DNA of 20,871 bases from Eggerthellaceae bacterium (lineage in GTDB: Bacteria; Actinomycetota; Coriobacteriia; Coriobacteriales; Eggerthellaceae), in the NCBI GenBank assembly GCA_017459485.1, contig JAFUCW010000447.1:1-20871 (forward strand), read 5' to 3'. The first letter of the stretch is position 1. Every line of letters begins with the position of its first letter. The notes under the pieces are model-generated. The model did not search any database. It had not been told where the DNA came from and was given only the letters and a program-made list of their open reading frames with translations. A program made the position numbers and the translations under genes. This document shows, one piece after another, positions 1 to 7,264 of the stretch.

Positions 1-1718
1 CCCAACGTGTAGAAATCGACGGGTTGGCCGGTGGTCACGTAGCGCGTGATGGGCTTCATGTAGATGGTGGACCCGCCATCGGAAAGCAGGTCGTTCAAGA
101 TGGCCTTCTTATGGCGCTCTTCGGAGATTTGCGCCATCATCTTCGACGTAATGCGGCTGCTTACCACAAAGTCGGTCGCGCGCATCATCTGCGACAGGCG
201 CTGGTTGCGCGTGCTGTTCATTTCGATGGTCAAAGGAATCGCCGACCCGATCTCTTCGGCAATGTCGTTGAGTTGCAGCTGGAGCATGAGTGTGCGCGCA
301 TCGGCCTCTTCGTCGGGGAGCTCCGTGTCGGACATGAGCAAGATGCTCGACGGTCCCTCTGCCACAAGCGCCTCCAGGACAGGCCGTGTGAATATCTTGC
401 ATTCCCGCAACTCGACCTCGACGTTGGGAATAAGGTCCGCGTTGGGGATCAGCCCTTCGTCGATCTTGCCCGGTTCTGCCGCAACCACCACTTTCGAACC
501 TGGCGCCGCATGGGAGTTCTCCTCGAGCAAGATGGCCCGAAGCATGTCGGTGCAGCCTAAGACGAGCAGCGTTTGAGGCTCGTCTGCAGTGCTAGGCTCG
601 CGCTGGAATGCGTCTTCGTTGACCTCGGCGCGTTCACGCAGCTTCACCGCATCGTCGTCGCCGGCAATTAGTATCAGCTGGTCTCCTGCTTCCACAACCG
701 CATCTGCGTCCGGGTTGAGCAGCGGCTCTTCGTTGCGCACCATGCCAATGGCCGTCGACTGGGGAAGACGCAGGTTGATCTCCTTCAACGTGTGCCCGAC
801 AACCGCTGGCACGTCTGCAACGTAGATTTCGTTGCCCTTGAAGCTTAAGAGTTCGGCAAGCACTTCGGACATGCCCGGATGGCGCCCTGTCTGCACCATA
901 AGGCGTGCGACTGTTTTCTGGAAGTTGAGGATTTCCGCACGGTCCCCACCGGCGATCTTTGCAGGCTGAAGCACTTCGCGGTCGCGCACCGTGGCGGTGA
1001 TGTAGGCGTCTTTGTTGCCATATTCGTCAAGCAGGCTTTCGCATGCAAGGATGGTCTTGACCGTCATGAAGTCGTCGGTAAGGTTCACGATGATCGACTT
1101 GCATGTGTCAAGCGAACACACCTTAAGGTCCTTGGGCGCGTCGGGGCGGCCCGTTCGGCACACCACGCGCACATTGGCAAGATGGGGCACACGGTCGCGG
1201 ATCGTGTCCTCCATTTCGGTCTTGTCGGCCTCGGCCATAACGACTACTACGCCATCCTTCTGGTTTTCGTTGGCAAGGGCCAGTTCCTCGATGATGCTCG
1301 TCACGTTTTCGTCGAAGCCGATGATGACCACGTGGTCTTGCTCGATGACGCGCGACTTGCCACGCTGCAGTTCCGCCACCTTGTCTTTGATGCCGTTGGA
1401 AATGGTGCCTATCAAGAAACTGGTGATGAAGATGCCCACCAGCGTGACGATGGTCATGACTGCCAGGTAGGGGATGGTGCCCTCTTCCTTTGCAAGCACG
1501 CCGGTGTTGATGGCATGCATAAGCGTGAACCAGATCGACGATCCGGGCGATTCGCCGCCGCTTCCATCGGGCCCGCCAAGCATGACGGCCAGCAAGCCGC
1601 CCATCACCACAACTACCGCCGTAATAACGCCAAGCACAAGCAGAAGGGATGCGGTTCCTTTCGACATGAGGTTGTCGAACCAGTATCTGAACCGCTGCCA
1701 CGCTGTTGCCCTCTTCAT
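1..1718 (-). CDS. CASTOR/POLLUX-like putative ion channel (3' end outside window)
   Basis: 572 residues are visible from an ATG at 1718, preceded at a good distance by the ribosome-binding sequence AGGGGGAG; the gene runs off the left edge. Residues about 22-47 and 84-108 are hydrophobic membrane helices separated by a short loop (about 60-80), which fits a two-helix pore. From about residue 128 a Rossmann-like ligand-binding region begins (HVVIIGFDENV), then a second nucleotide-binding-like segment near residue 400 (TLLVLGCTDMLRA), as in CASTOR/POLLUX and RCK-regulated cation channels. In plants such channels carry K+ or Ca2+; the bacterial relatives are poorly characterised, so the ion is unknown. 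The leader carries a manganese riboswitch, which suggests the protein is made in response to Mn2+. A TrkA-like transport regulator is the alternative, but the N-terminal helices argue for a channel. Confidence 0.82.
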   Translation of the reverse strand, partial: MKRATAWQRFRYWFDNLMSKGTASLLLVLGVITAVVVVMGGLLAVMLGGPDGSGGESPGSSIWFTLMHAINTGVLAKEEGTIPYLAVMTIVTLVGIFITSFLIGTISNGIKDKVAELQRGKSRVIEQDHVVIIGFDENVTSIIEELALANENQKDGVVVVMAEADKTEMEDTIRDRVPHLANVRVVCRTGRPDAPKDLKVCSLDTCKSIIVNLTDDFMTVKTILACESLLDEYGNKDAYITATVRDREVLQPAKIAGGDRAEILNFQKTVARLMVQTGRHPGMSEVLAELLSFKGNEIYVADVPAVVGHTLKEINLRLPQSTAIGMVRNEEPLLNPDADAVVEAGDQLILIAGDDDAVKLRERAEVNEDAFQREPSTADEPQTLLVLGCTDMLRAILLEENSHAAPGSKVVVAAEPGKIDEGLIPNADLIPNVEVELRECKIFTRPVLEALVAEGPSSILLMSDTELPDEEADARTLMLQLQLNDIAEEIGSAIPLTIEMNSTRNQRLSQMMRATDFVVSSRITSKMMAQISEERHKKAILNDLLSDGGSTIYMKPITRYVTTGQPVDFYTL

Positions 1719-1751
1719 CGCTCCCCCTTACCACACAAGCGGACACTGCCC

Positions 1752-1799
1752 CTAAAAAGAAAACCCGTAGCCCAGGCCTCCCTTGCCTGAACTACGGGT
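1752..1799 (-). terminator. Rho-independent terminator, also riboswitch expression platform
   Basis: On the minus strand ACCCGTAG pairs with CTACGGGT (1792-1799 with 1763-1770), extended by the inner pair CAGGC/GCCTG, and is followed by a T-rich run (TTTTCTTTTT). It lies downstream of mnmA and upstream of the channel gene. The ACCCGTAG arm is also the 3' strand of the aptamer's closing helix, so terminator and aptamer helix exclude each other. That is the expected wiring for a metal-induced antitermination switch. Confidence 0.8.
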
Positions 1800-1885
1800 C
1801 TCGCTAATTAAGGCTAACCAGGCGCTATTGCACCTTGCTGGTGGCTTCGCCGCGCGCCAGGCGCGCCAACTACTCCCCCGAAGTA
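1792..1885 (-). ncRNA. yybP-ykoY manganese riboswitch aptamer
   Basis: The minus strand shows both signature loops of this class: GGGGGAGTAG (plus 1870-1879) and TTAGCGAGACCCG (plus 1795-1807). CGGG of the 5' side pairs with CCCG of the 3' side to form the closing helix. GGCGC/GCGCC gives the P2 helix, and TGGTTA/TAATTA with a four-base loop gives P3 just before the AGCGAGACC loop, as in solved Mn2+ riboswitch structures. It is followed by the overlapping terminator and then the channel gene with a normal ribosome-binding site. Known members bind Mn2+ and usually control MntP, TerC-family or P-type ATPase exporters. The call rests on eye alignment, not a covariance search. Confidence 0.82.
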
Positions 1886-1890
1886 CGTTC

Positions 1891-1919
1891 AGTATAGGCA
1901 ATACTTCACGCCGAAATGG
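1891..1919 (-). promoter_or_regulatory. Candidate promoter for the riboswitch transcript
   Basis: A good -10 hexamer, TATACT, lies at 1891-1896 on the minus strand. Transcription would start about 7 nt further on, right at the 5' edge of the aptamer. The -35 region at a 17-bp distance (CCATTT) is poor, so the call rests on the -10 box and its position. Confidence 0.4.
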
Positions 1920-2086
1920 CACCGCCACGCTGCCTTTAAGCCAACAAACATACCTTTGTAGTGTATAAGGCTCATCTGCGCATACATTCATGTACGCAAC
2001 TACAAACGCGGGCGTCGATACGGCCGTCGGCACAACCGTCGCCTACTGGAAGATACGGAATACGATTGATCGCCTCTTAGCGAAGC

Positions 2087-3319
2087 CTAGCGAACAATGC
2101 CTCCGCCAAGGCATACTTCGCCGTCGTAGATGACCACGGACTGCCCCGACGCCACGCGTTCCTGCGGGACGCCGAACCGCACGTGACCATTCGCTTCGCC
2201 CTGAGGGTCAAAACGCGCCAAGACCAGCTGCCCCGTATGGCGCGTGCGCACAAAGTAGTCCCCCGGTGCTGGCGATTCTCCAGACAGCCACGTGCAGTCT
2301 TCGAGCGCCAGCTCGCTTGCTTGAAGATCTTGGGCCTGCGCGTCATGCGACACATAGACCACGTTGGCGCCCATGTCCTTTCCGACCACGTAATACGGTT
2401 GCCCTCCCCCGACGCCAAGGCCTTTGCGCTGCCCTATCGTGTAGAACAGGGCACCATCGTGTGCGCCGACCGTCTCGCGCGTATCGGCATCGATTATCTT
2501 CCCAGGCTTCGGGTCGACGTACATCCGCAGGAAATCCTGAATGGGCGCTTCGCCAATGAAGCAGATTCCCTGGCTGTCCGGCCTGTTCGCCGCCGGCAAC
2601 GCGCGCTCTGCAGCCATTGCGCGCACCTGGTCTTTTGTGTGGCCACCCAAGGGGAACAACGCGCGCGACAGAGCCTTCCCTCCCATGCGGTAGAGGAAAT
2701 ACGTCTGGTCCTTGTGTTCGTCGATCGCGCGCATAAGCTGCGGACCGGGCGACCCCACGTCTGTCAGAAACGTGGATTGGTATCCTTGTGGGGACACAGC
2801 TGGGCGCCGTGCATAGTGGCCGGTCGCAACGTAGTCGAAGCCTTCCTCGAGGGCAGTCTGCAGGAACAGGCCGAACTTCACGTGCTGGTTGCACATGACG
2901 TCGGGGTTGGGCGTGCGCCCCGCTTCGTATTCGCGCACAAGGTAGTCAACCACATCGTGCTTGTACGCTTCCTGAAAGTCGTAGACACGCAGGTCGATGC
3001 CCAGCTTGACAGCCGTGCGCTTGGCATACGCCAAATCCTCCGCCCAAGGGCACTGCATGCCAGGAACGTCAAGCGTCCAATTCTTCATGTACGCGCCCAC
3101 CACGCGAAAGCCCTGCTCCACCAGAAGCGCAGCTGCCACTGACGAGTCCACGCCTCCGCTCATGCCCACAAGCACTTTTGGGTTCTTGCCTACCAGAGCT
3201 GCGCTTGCAGCGGCGAATTGCTGCGGCGTTATGCCACCGTTGTCACCCGACTTCTCTTGTGTGCCATCGTCCAGGTCTATCGCGTTCGCCCTGTTAATCC
3301 ATGTTGCGTCTTGCGCCAC
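2087..3319 (-). CDS. mnmA: tRNA-specific 2-thiouridylase MnmA
   Basis: The 410-residue protein makes the 2-thio group of wobble uridine 34 in tRNAs for Lys, Glu and Gln, using ATP and sulfur passed from a cysteine desulfurase. The ATP PP-loop is SGGVDSS (54-60). The catalytic cysteine pair is Cys143 (NPDVMCNQHVKFG) and Cys252 (DSQGICFIG), and the tRNA-binding TGHYAR motif is at 166-171. The GTG start at 3319 is the first possible one after an in-frame stop. It gives an N-terminal extension of about 45 residues before the usual family start near the PP-loop; the upstream ribosome-binding sequence is weak, so a downstream GTG or CTG start is possible. It follows the cysteine desulfurase gene by about 150 bp on the same strand and is probably cotranscribed with it. 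Confidence 0.95.
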   Translation of the reverse strand: MAQDATWINRANAIDLDDGTQEKSGDNGGITPQQFAAASAALVGKNPKVLVGMSGGVDSSVAAALLVEQGFRVVGAYMKNWTLDVPGMQCPWAEDLAYAKRTAVKLGIDLRVYDFQEAYKHDVVDYLVREYEAGRTPNPDVMCNQHVKFGLFLQTALEEGFDYVATGHYARRPAVSPQGYQSTFLTDVGSPGPQLMRAIDEHKDQTYFLYRMGGKALSRALFPLGGHTKDQVRAMAAERALPAANRPDSQGICFIGEAPIQDFLRMYVDPKPGKIIDADTRETVGAHDGALFYTIGQRKGLGVGGGQPYYVVGKDMGANVVYVSHDAQAQDLQASELALEDCTWLSGESPAPGDYFVRTRHTGQLVLARFDPQGEANGHVRFGVPQERVASGQSVVIYDGEVCLGGGIVR

Positions 3320-3404
3320 CGCTACTCACATACCTTCCCGATAAACGACTGGTCCATTGTATCCAAGGGACTCGTGCGAACACCCCGTTCAGCGCCCCCT
3401 TAGG

Positions 3405-3474
3405 GCCGCACCCGCCCCTTCCGCAGGATTCCATCTGGCAGTCCCATATGGGACCGCGCCCGCCCCTACCACAG
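3405..3474. repeat. GC-rich direct repeat pair with a 14-bp palindrome
   Basis: Two related 22-bp units lie at 3405-3426 and 3453-3474, sharing the core CCGC(A/G)CCCGCCCCT. Between them, at 3441-3454, is the perfect palindrome GTCCCATATGGGAC. The right unit overlaps the last codons of the cysteine desulfurase (stop at 3466), so the block sits at the junction between that gene and mnmA. It may affect mRNA stability between the two genes or be a dispersed palindromic repeat; no function can be read from it. Confidence 0.5.
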
Positions 3475-4758
3475 ACCCTTGGGGGGCTTTGGCTCCGTGT
3501 CCCAGAAATTGGAGGATCCCATAAGCGTTTGATTGCGTTCGAGGCGCTCGTACTCTCCCTGCACTTCCCGCGCAATTAGGTCGCCCGCATAAGCGGTGTT
3601 CTTTTCAGTCGAAAGGCGCCCGAGCGACAAACGCAGGCTGCCATCGGCAACTTCAGGCTCAAGGCCGATTGCTTCAAGCACGTGACTGTGGGTGGCTTTG
3701 TTTGCCGCACACGCCGCACCCGTGCCCACGTACACACCTTGCGCTTCGAGCAGATAGACCAAGCGCTCTGCGTCCAAGCCAGGAAACGAGATGTGAAGCA
3801 GCCCCGGTAGCCGGTGCTTTTTGTGCCCCGACACAACGGCATCGGGGAATTCCTTGAGCAGGCGGCGCTGCAAGGAGTCGCGCAGCGCTGACAGGCGCTT
3901 CGCTTCGTCCTTGCGGCTTTCCACGGCCATCTGCAACGCACGTGCAAACCCCACAGCGCCTGCCACGTTTTCAGTGCCGGACCGCAAGCCGCGTTCCTGC
4001 CCTCCACCATGCACGATGGGCCGCAGCGGCACGCCGCGCGCAGCCCACAACAGCCCCACTTGCTTCGGTCCGTAGATTTTCGCCGCATTAAGCGTGAGCA
4101 TATCGACTCCGAGTGTGGAGGTGTTCACGTCAACCTGGCCCGCGCATTGTGACGCGTCCGAATGCAAGAACAGAGGTGTTGCGTCGCCGGCACTCAGACG
4201 TTCTTGGCGCACCTGCCGCACCACTTCGGATATGGCACGCAGAGGCTGAATGGTCCCGATTTCGTTGTTGGCAAGCCCAATGCTGACCAGGCGCGTATCG
4301 GACCGAATGGCAATGCGCACATCGCGTGGGTCCACCAATCCGTGCTTGTTCACTTTGACAAGCGCATGCGGAAATGCGGCAGCGCATGACAAAACCGCAG
4401 CGTGCTCAATTGCCGTTGTGACCACGTGGACCGCGGCTGGTTCGGCCTTGTCCCCATCGGGCACTTCGCCATCTGCACCGTAGCCCGCACGTGCGTCAGC
4501 TGCCGTGAATGCCAGGTTGATCGACTCGGTTGCGCCTGCAGTGATCACCACTTCGGCCGGCTTTGCGCCTATTGCGTGGGCAAGGCCCGCTCGCGCTGCC
4601 TCGAAAGCGCGGCGCACATCCCATGCAGGTGCGTAAGGTGCCGACGGGTTGAAGAACAGTTCGGTTTCAAAGGGAGCCATCGCTTCGCGCACCCGATCGT
4701 CCAAAGGCGTCGCCGCTGCGTGGTCGAGATATATCCAGTTTCCCTGTTCCATGTGCAT
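3466..4758 (-). CDS. Cysteine desulfurase (NifS/IscS-like, class V aminotransferase fold)
   Basis: This pyridoxal-phosphate enzyme removes sulfur from cysteine as a persulfide and very probably hands it to MnmA, encoded next in the same direction. From the ATG at 4758 it has 430 residues. Visible motifs: the N-terminal YLDHAAATP; a cofactor-stacking His near 119 (TTAIEHAAV); Asp201 (SDASQ); the Schiff-base Lys227 (NAAKIYGPKQ); and the persulfide Cys350 in GTGAACAANKATHSHVL. Starts at ATG 4758 and ATG 4752 are nearly equivalent, with GAG six bases before the former; an in-frame GTG at 4788 would add 10 residues. No IscU-type scaffold gene is adjacent, which favours tRNA thiolation over a general Fe-S role. 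A selenocysteine lyase role cannot be excluded. Confidence 0.92.
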   Translation of the reverse strand: MHMEQGNWIYLDHAAATPLDDRVREAMAPFETELFFNPSAPYAPAWDVRRAFEAARAGLAHAIGAKPAEVVITAGATESINLAFTAADARAGYGADGEVPDGDKAEPAAVHVVTTAIEHAAVLSCAAAFPHALVKVNKHGLVDPRDVRIAIRSDTRLVSIGLANNEIGTIQPLRAISEVVRQVRQERLSAGDATPLFLHSDASQCAGQVDVNTSTLGVDMLTLNAAKIYGPKQVGLLWAARGVPLRPIVHGGGQERGLRSGTENVAGAVGFARALQMAVESRKDEAKRLSALRDSLQRRLLKEFPDAVVSGHKKHRLPGLLHISFPGLDAERLVYLLEAQGVYVGTGAACAANKATHSHVLEAIGLEPEVADGSLRLSLGRLSTEKNTAYAGDLIAREVQGEYERLERNQTLMGSSNFWDTEPKPPKGLW

Positions 4759-4864
4759 TAGTATCTCATGCAAGCGCGAATCATGCACGCGCGGGAAACG
4801 CTGCCCCCATAACGACGTGTCCGACGAACGGCTTGTCCGACGGCATGCGAACAGCCCTGGACGC

Positions 4865-4884
4865 CCAAATCCTGCCCGATTTGG
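4865..4884 (-). terminator. Hairpin directly after the MFS stop codon
   Basis: CCAAATC and GATTTGG form a perfect 7-bp stem with a 6-base loop, starting at the base after the MFS carrier stop codon. No T-run follows, so it may stabilise the mRNA 3' end or be a weak terminator rather than a classical intrinsic one. Confidence 0.4.
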
Positions 4885-6126
4885 CTAGCGCCTTCCAGGC
4901 AGGGTCTTCACCTGCACTCGTTTCATGACAAGCGCTAGTGCCATCGCAAACACAGCCACTGCACCCGCAGCCGTAAACGCTGCCTGGTAGCTTCCCGTGA
5001 GCGAAAGCGCACCTGACGCCAGCAGTGGGCCAAGCACCGACGCAACCGTATAGCCAGTGTAGACCAGCGCGTAGTTCTGAGAGAAGAACTTCGATCCGAA
5101 CACGTCTGCCGTCAACGCCGGCATGACCGCCAAGACGCCGCCGAAGCAGGCGCCCGCCACGGCAAGCACCAGGCTAAACGTCCAGAAGTCGCGCACAATA
5201 GCAAAGCCGAAGACCAAATCCATTGCCGTGAGCGCCATGGCAATTGCAAGCGTGTTGCAGCGTCCGATGCGGTCGGACAGCACGCCGAAGCCAAGACGTC
5301 CCGCAAAGTTGGCAAGCGCCAAAATAGAAACTTGCAAAGCGGCTTGCGAAGCATCCATCCCAACGACTTCCTGTCCTATGTTCGAAGCATGCGCGGTAAT
5401 CATCAACCCTGCAACCGAAGCAAACGCCATGAACACCCATATTACCCAGAACAGGCGCGTACGCACTACCTGACCCATGCGCAAGTCCACAGCCTCGTGC
5501 GCTCCTTCGCTTTCGGCACTCCAGCCTTCGGGCGCCCAGCCTTCGGGGGGCATTTTCAAGACTGGACCGCATGCGATCAGGACCAGCAAAAAAAGTACGC
5601 CACAGATTTGAAACGCCATTCCCACGTTGAACAGCTCGATAAGAAGATTCCCCAACGGCGCAAACACCATGGGCACGATACCCACTGCGCCCACGCATAC
5701 GCCGCTCGCGAACCCCCTGCGGTCGGGATACCACGCTTGGCATACGGAAAGCGCCGTGTTGTAGAACAATCCGTCGCCCAGGCCGCCCAAAACGCCAAAG
5801 CCGAAGTAGAGCACAGGCAATGATTGGGCGGCACCCGCAAGGAACCAGCCCGCCCCATAGACCAGACCGGACACAACAGCAATGGCGCGCGGGTCGAAGC
5901 GCTGCTGCAATGCCCCCGCCATGAAAAACGCCACAGCAGAAAAAATGAGGTAGAGCGAATAAGCGAACGTGATGCTAGCAACGTCCCACCCATGGGCTTC
6001 GGCAAGCGGTATGTTGAAGATGCTCCAGATGTACACCGAGCCAGCCAGGCCCACGCATGCGGCAGAAGCCAACAGAATAACGGTTCTGTTGGGAAGCTTT
6101 GTGTGTTTCCGCTCTTTTGGCCCCAT
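4885..6126 (-). CDS. MFS transporter, oxalate/formate antiporter-like (OFA family)
   Basis: A 413-residue inner-membrane carrier with about twelve hydrophobic helices in two halves, split by a polar cytoplasmic loop at about 200-225. The family-typical features are the first helix region GSVYIWSIFNIPL, the loop before helix 5 (WYPDRRGFASG) and the RLGFGVLSDRIGR motif opening the second half. Known OFA relatives exchange small carboxylates such as oxalate and formate; the substrate here cannot be read from the sequence. The ATG at 6126 is the only sensible start, though the preceding AGG is unusually close. No partner enzyme gene (for example oxalyl-CoA decarboxylase) lies next to it, so it appears to be a single-gene unit. 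Confidence 0.85.
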   Translation of the reverse strand: MGPKERKHTKLPNRTVILLASAACVGLAGSVYIWSIFNIPLAEAHGWDVASITFAYSLYLIFSAVAFFMAGALQQRFDPRAIAVVSGLVYGAGWFLAGAAQSLPVLYFGFGVLGGLGDGLFYNTALSVCQAWYPDRRGFASGVCVGAVGIVPMVFAPLGNLLIELFNVGMAFQICGVLFLLVLIACGPVLKMPPEGWAPEGWSAESEGAHEAVDLRMGQVVRTRLFWVIWVFMAFASVAGLMITAHASNIGQEVVGMDASQAALQVSILALANFAGRLGFGVLSDRIGRCNTLAIAMALTAMDLVFGFAIVRDFWTFSLVLAVAGACFGGVLAVMPALTADVFGSKFFSQNYALVYTGYTVASVLGPLLASGALSLTGSYQAAFTAAGAVAVFAMALALVMKRVQVKTLPGRR

Positions 6127-6275
6127 ACCTAAGTGCTTCTAGCGTGCGAACAGAAAGCGACCGATTCAACCGTACAGACTACGCCAGGTGCGTCGGGCGC
6201 TTGTGTTCCATAGCTTACAGCATTTGATAGGCGGAATTCCACCCCCATGGGTTCGAGGGAAGAGGTTTGGTGCAG

Positions 6276-6427
6276 ACCCCAGGTCATTTTCCTCTGTGGC
6301 AAAAAAGGCATTAGTGTACGGGAATGAGGAGCTTCGCCGCGCATAACCCCAGGTCAAACTTTTTCTGTGGCAAAAATGGGCCTTAGTGTACGAGAATCGG
6401 GAGTTTCGTTTAGCAAAACCCCAGGTC
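6276..6427. repeat. Tandem repeat, about 70-bp period, two full units and a partial third
   Basis: The word ACCCCAGGTC starts at 6276, 6346 and 6418, giving periods of 70 and 72 bp. Units 1 and 2 then share CTGTGGCAAAAA, TTAGTGTACG and GAGTTTCG/GAGCTTCG blocks in the same order. The third copy breaks off after the first word. The units are clearly related but diverged. The layout suggests a dispersed intergenic element rather than a regulatory site for the neighbouring MFS gene. Confidence 0.75.
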
Positions 6428-6667
6428 GCGTTTCCCGACAGGGACCCGAAAACGGCAGATCTGGTTGAATAAGGCCGCTATCTGCCAGAGAGGGAAGAAC
6501 GGCACATCCGCATGCCCGGCGACCCGATGCCATAGGTCAGATTGCCCTCCATCGCAGGTTCCGCAAGGTGGACCCGGGAAAGGCGGCTAGCGAGCGAAGC
6601 GAGCGACGCCGCCGTGAGCCGCAGGTCGAGCGGCCCCCGTCGCAGGTCGCCCATGGTGAGTCAGTGA

Positions 6668-6769
6668 GCGCGCATCTGGCGAGTGCGATAGCCCCGCTCT
6701 CGGCGCAGTGCCCGTACAACGGTTGCGGGCCAAGCCGAGGAAGGGGCTAGCGTGCCGCCAGATGCGCGC
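6668..6769. repeat. Long imperfect palindrome (about 102 nt)
   Basis: The outer arms are a perfect 14-bp inverted repeat, GCGCGCATCTGGCG (6668-6681) with CGCCAGATGCGCGC (6756-6769). Pairing continues inward through TAGCCCC/GGGGCTA and CTCGGC/GCCGAG to 6704 and 6734, and a further GCCCG/CGGGC stem closes the loop (6710-6714 with 6726-6730). CAGGTCGCCC occurs on both flanks (6643-6652, 6777-6786). It could be a palindromic mobile remnant or a structured RNA; which one is not resolved. Confidence 0.7.
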
Positions 6770-6793
6770 GCAACGTCAGGTCGCCCCATACGT

Positions 6794-6819
6794 AAAAGCG
6801 GCGTTCGGAAGAACGCCGC
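6794..6819 (-). terminator. Intrinsic terminator of tRNA-Thr
   Basis: On the minus strand GCGGCGTTC, a four-base loop TTCC and GAACGCCGC form a perfect 9-bp stem, followed at once by TTTT. It begins 8 bases after the encoded CCA end of the tRNA. Confidence 0.9.
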
Positions 6820-6827
6820 AACAAGAG

Positions 6828-6903
6828 TGGTGCCGACGCGCGGACTCGAACCGCGGACCTACGCATTACGAGTGCGTTGCTCTACCAGCTGAGCCACGTC
6901 GGC
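6828..6903 (-). tRNA. tRNA-Thr (anticodon CGT)
   Basis: The 76-nt minus-strand sequence folds into a complete cloverleaf. The acceptor stem GCCGACG pairs with CGTCGGC, followed by discriminator A and an encoded CCA. The D arm is GCTC-AGCTGGTA-GAGC. The anticodon stem ACGCA/TGCGT carries the loop CTCGTAA, which puts CGT at positions 34-36, and the T arm contains GGTTCGAGTCC. It reads the Thr codon ACG. It is a single transcription unit with its own promoter (6950-6978) and terminator (6794-6819). A 6-bp GCTTGG/CCAAGC hairpin with a GAAA loop (6911-6926) lies in the short 5' leader and may be removed by 5' processing. Confidence 0.96.
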
Positions 6904-6949
6904 TTATGCTGCTTGGTTTCCCAAGCCACCTTTTTCAAGGCGAAATGGA

Positions 6950-6978
6950 AGTATAGCGTTAAGAGCGACTTGCGGCAA
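6950..6978 (-). promoter_or_regulatory. Sigma-70-type promoter for tRNA-Thr
   Basis: The minus strand has -35 TTGCCG (6973-6978), a 17-bp spacer and -10 TATACT (6950-6955). The predicted start is near 6943, about 40 nt before the mature tRNA end. Confidence 0.75.
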
Positions 6979-7264
6979 GAACGCGCACGCAACCTGCAAA
7001 AACGGATAACCTGCACGTGCCTCCCTTGATTCGCAGACCCTCGCATGGCCCCCGCGCAGCGTGTGGCGCATGCCTCTAATGCCCCTACCCCTACAAACTT
7101 CAAAGGAGCCTGCACCCAATACTGGACAAAGGTCTCCGCCGCGTCCCTGGCGCACGCTTGGAGATGCGTGTTGCCCATAAACGCCCAATACGAACGGCGC
7201 TCCGCAAAGCGCCGTTCGATTCCGAGTTTTGTACAGGGTTGCCCTCCTGCAAGGGGATTGAATT
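6979..7264. other. Gene-free stretch between the tRNA promoter and the Ala/Glu-rich protein gene
   Basis: Nothing coding is supported. The one clear structure is a perfect 10-bp inverted repeat, CGAACGGCGC (7191-7200) with GCGCCGTTCG (7209-7218), with an 8-base loop, 47 bp after the stop of the upstream minus-strand gene. It has no T-run on the minus side; on the plus side GTTTTG follows after six bases. It is listed separately below. Confidence 0.5.
7191..7218 (-). terminator. 10-bp perfect hairpin, probable 3' end of the 7265-7930 transcript
   Basis: CGAACGGCGC and GCGCCGTTCG are separated by 8 bases. The position just downstream of a stop codon suggests termination or 3'-end protection. 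The lack of a T-run makes classical intrinsic termination uncertain. Confidence 0.45.

Larger units (their letters stand above)
6127..6827. other. 701-bp gene-free region with repeats and secondary structure
   Basis: No convincing coding region is present on either strand; the short open frames have no ribosome-binding site and no family-like sequence. It contains a roughly 70-bp tandem repeat (6276-6427), a 7-bp inverted repeat GGCAGAT/ATCTGCC near 6454-6487, a GGCGGC/GCCGCC stem near 6581-6612, a long palindrome (6668-6769) and the tRNA terminator. The short word CAGGTCG occurs several times across the region. From 6127 to 6275 nothing was found except the unassigned upstream region of the MFS gene. 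Confidence 0.6.

Noticed and set aside
879..1790. A 303-codon plus-strand open frame
   Set aside because: Antisense to the channel gene and across its riboswitch; His- and Asp-rich shadow composition and no known family.
1719..2086. c-di-AMP (ydaO) riboswitch, considered because a channel gene follows
   Set aside because: Its conserved core is absent, whereas both yybP-ykoY loops are present.
6276..6427. CRISPR array
   Set aside because: Only two full units, with diverged repeats and block-wise similarity; no cas gene nearby.
6420..6790. SRP RNA or RNase P RNA, suggested by repeated CAGGTC words and strong folding
   Set aside because: The conserved SRP core (GGAAGCAGC type) and RNase P motifs are not present on either strand.
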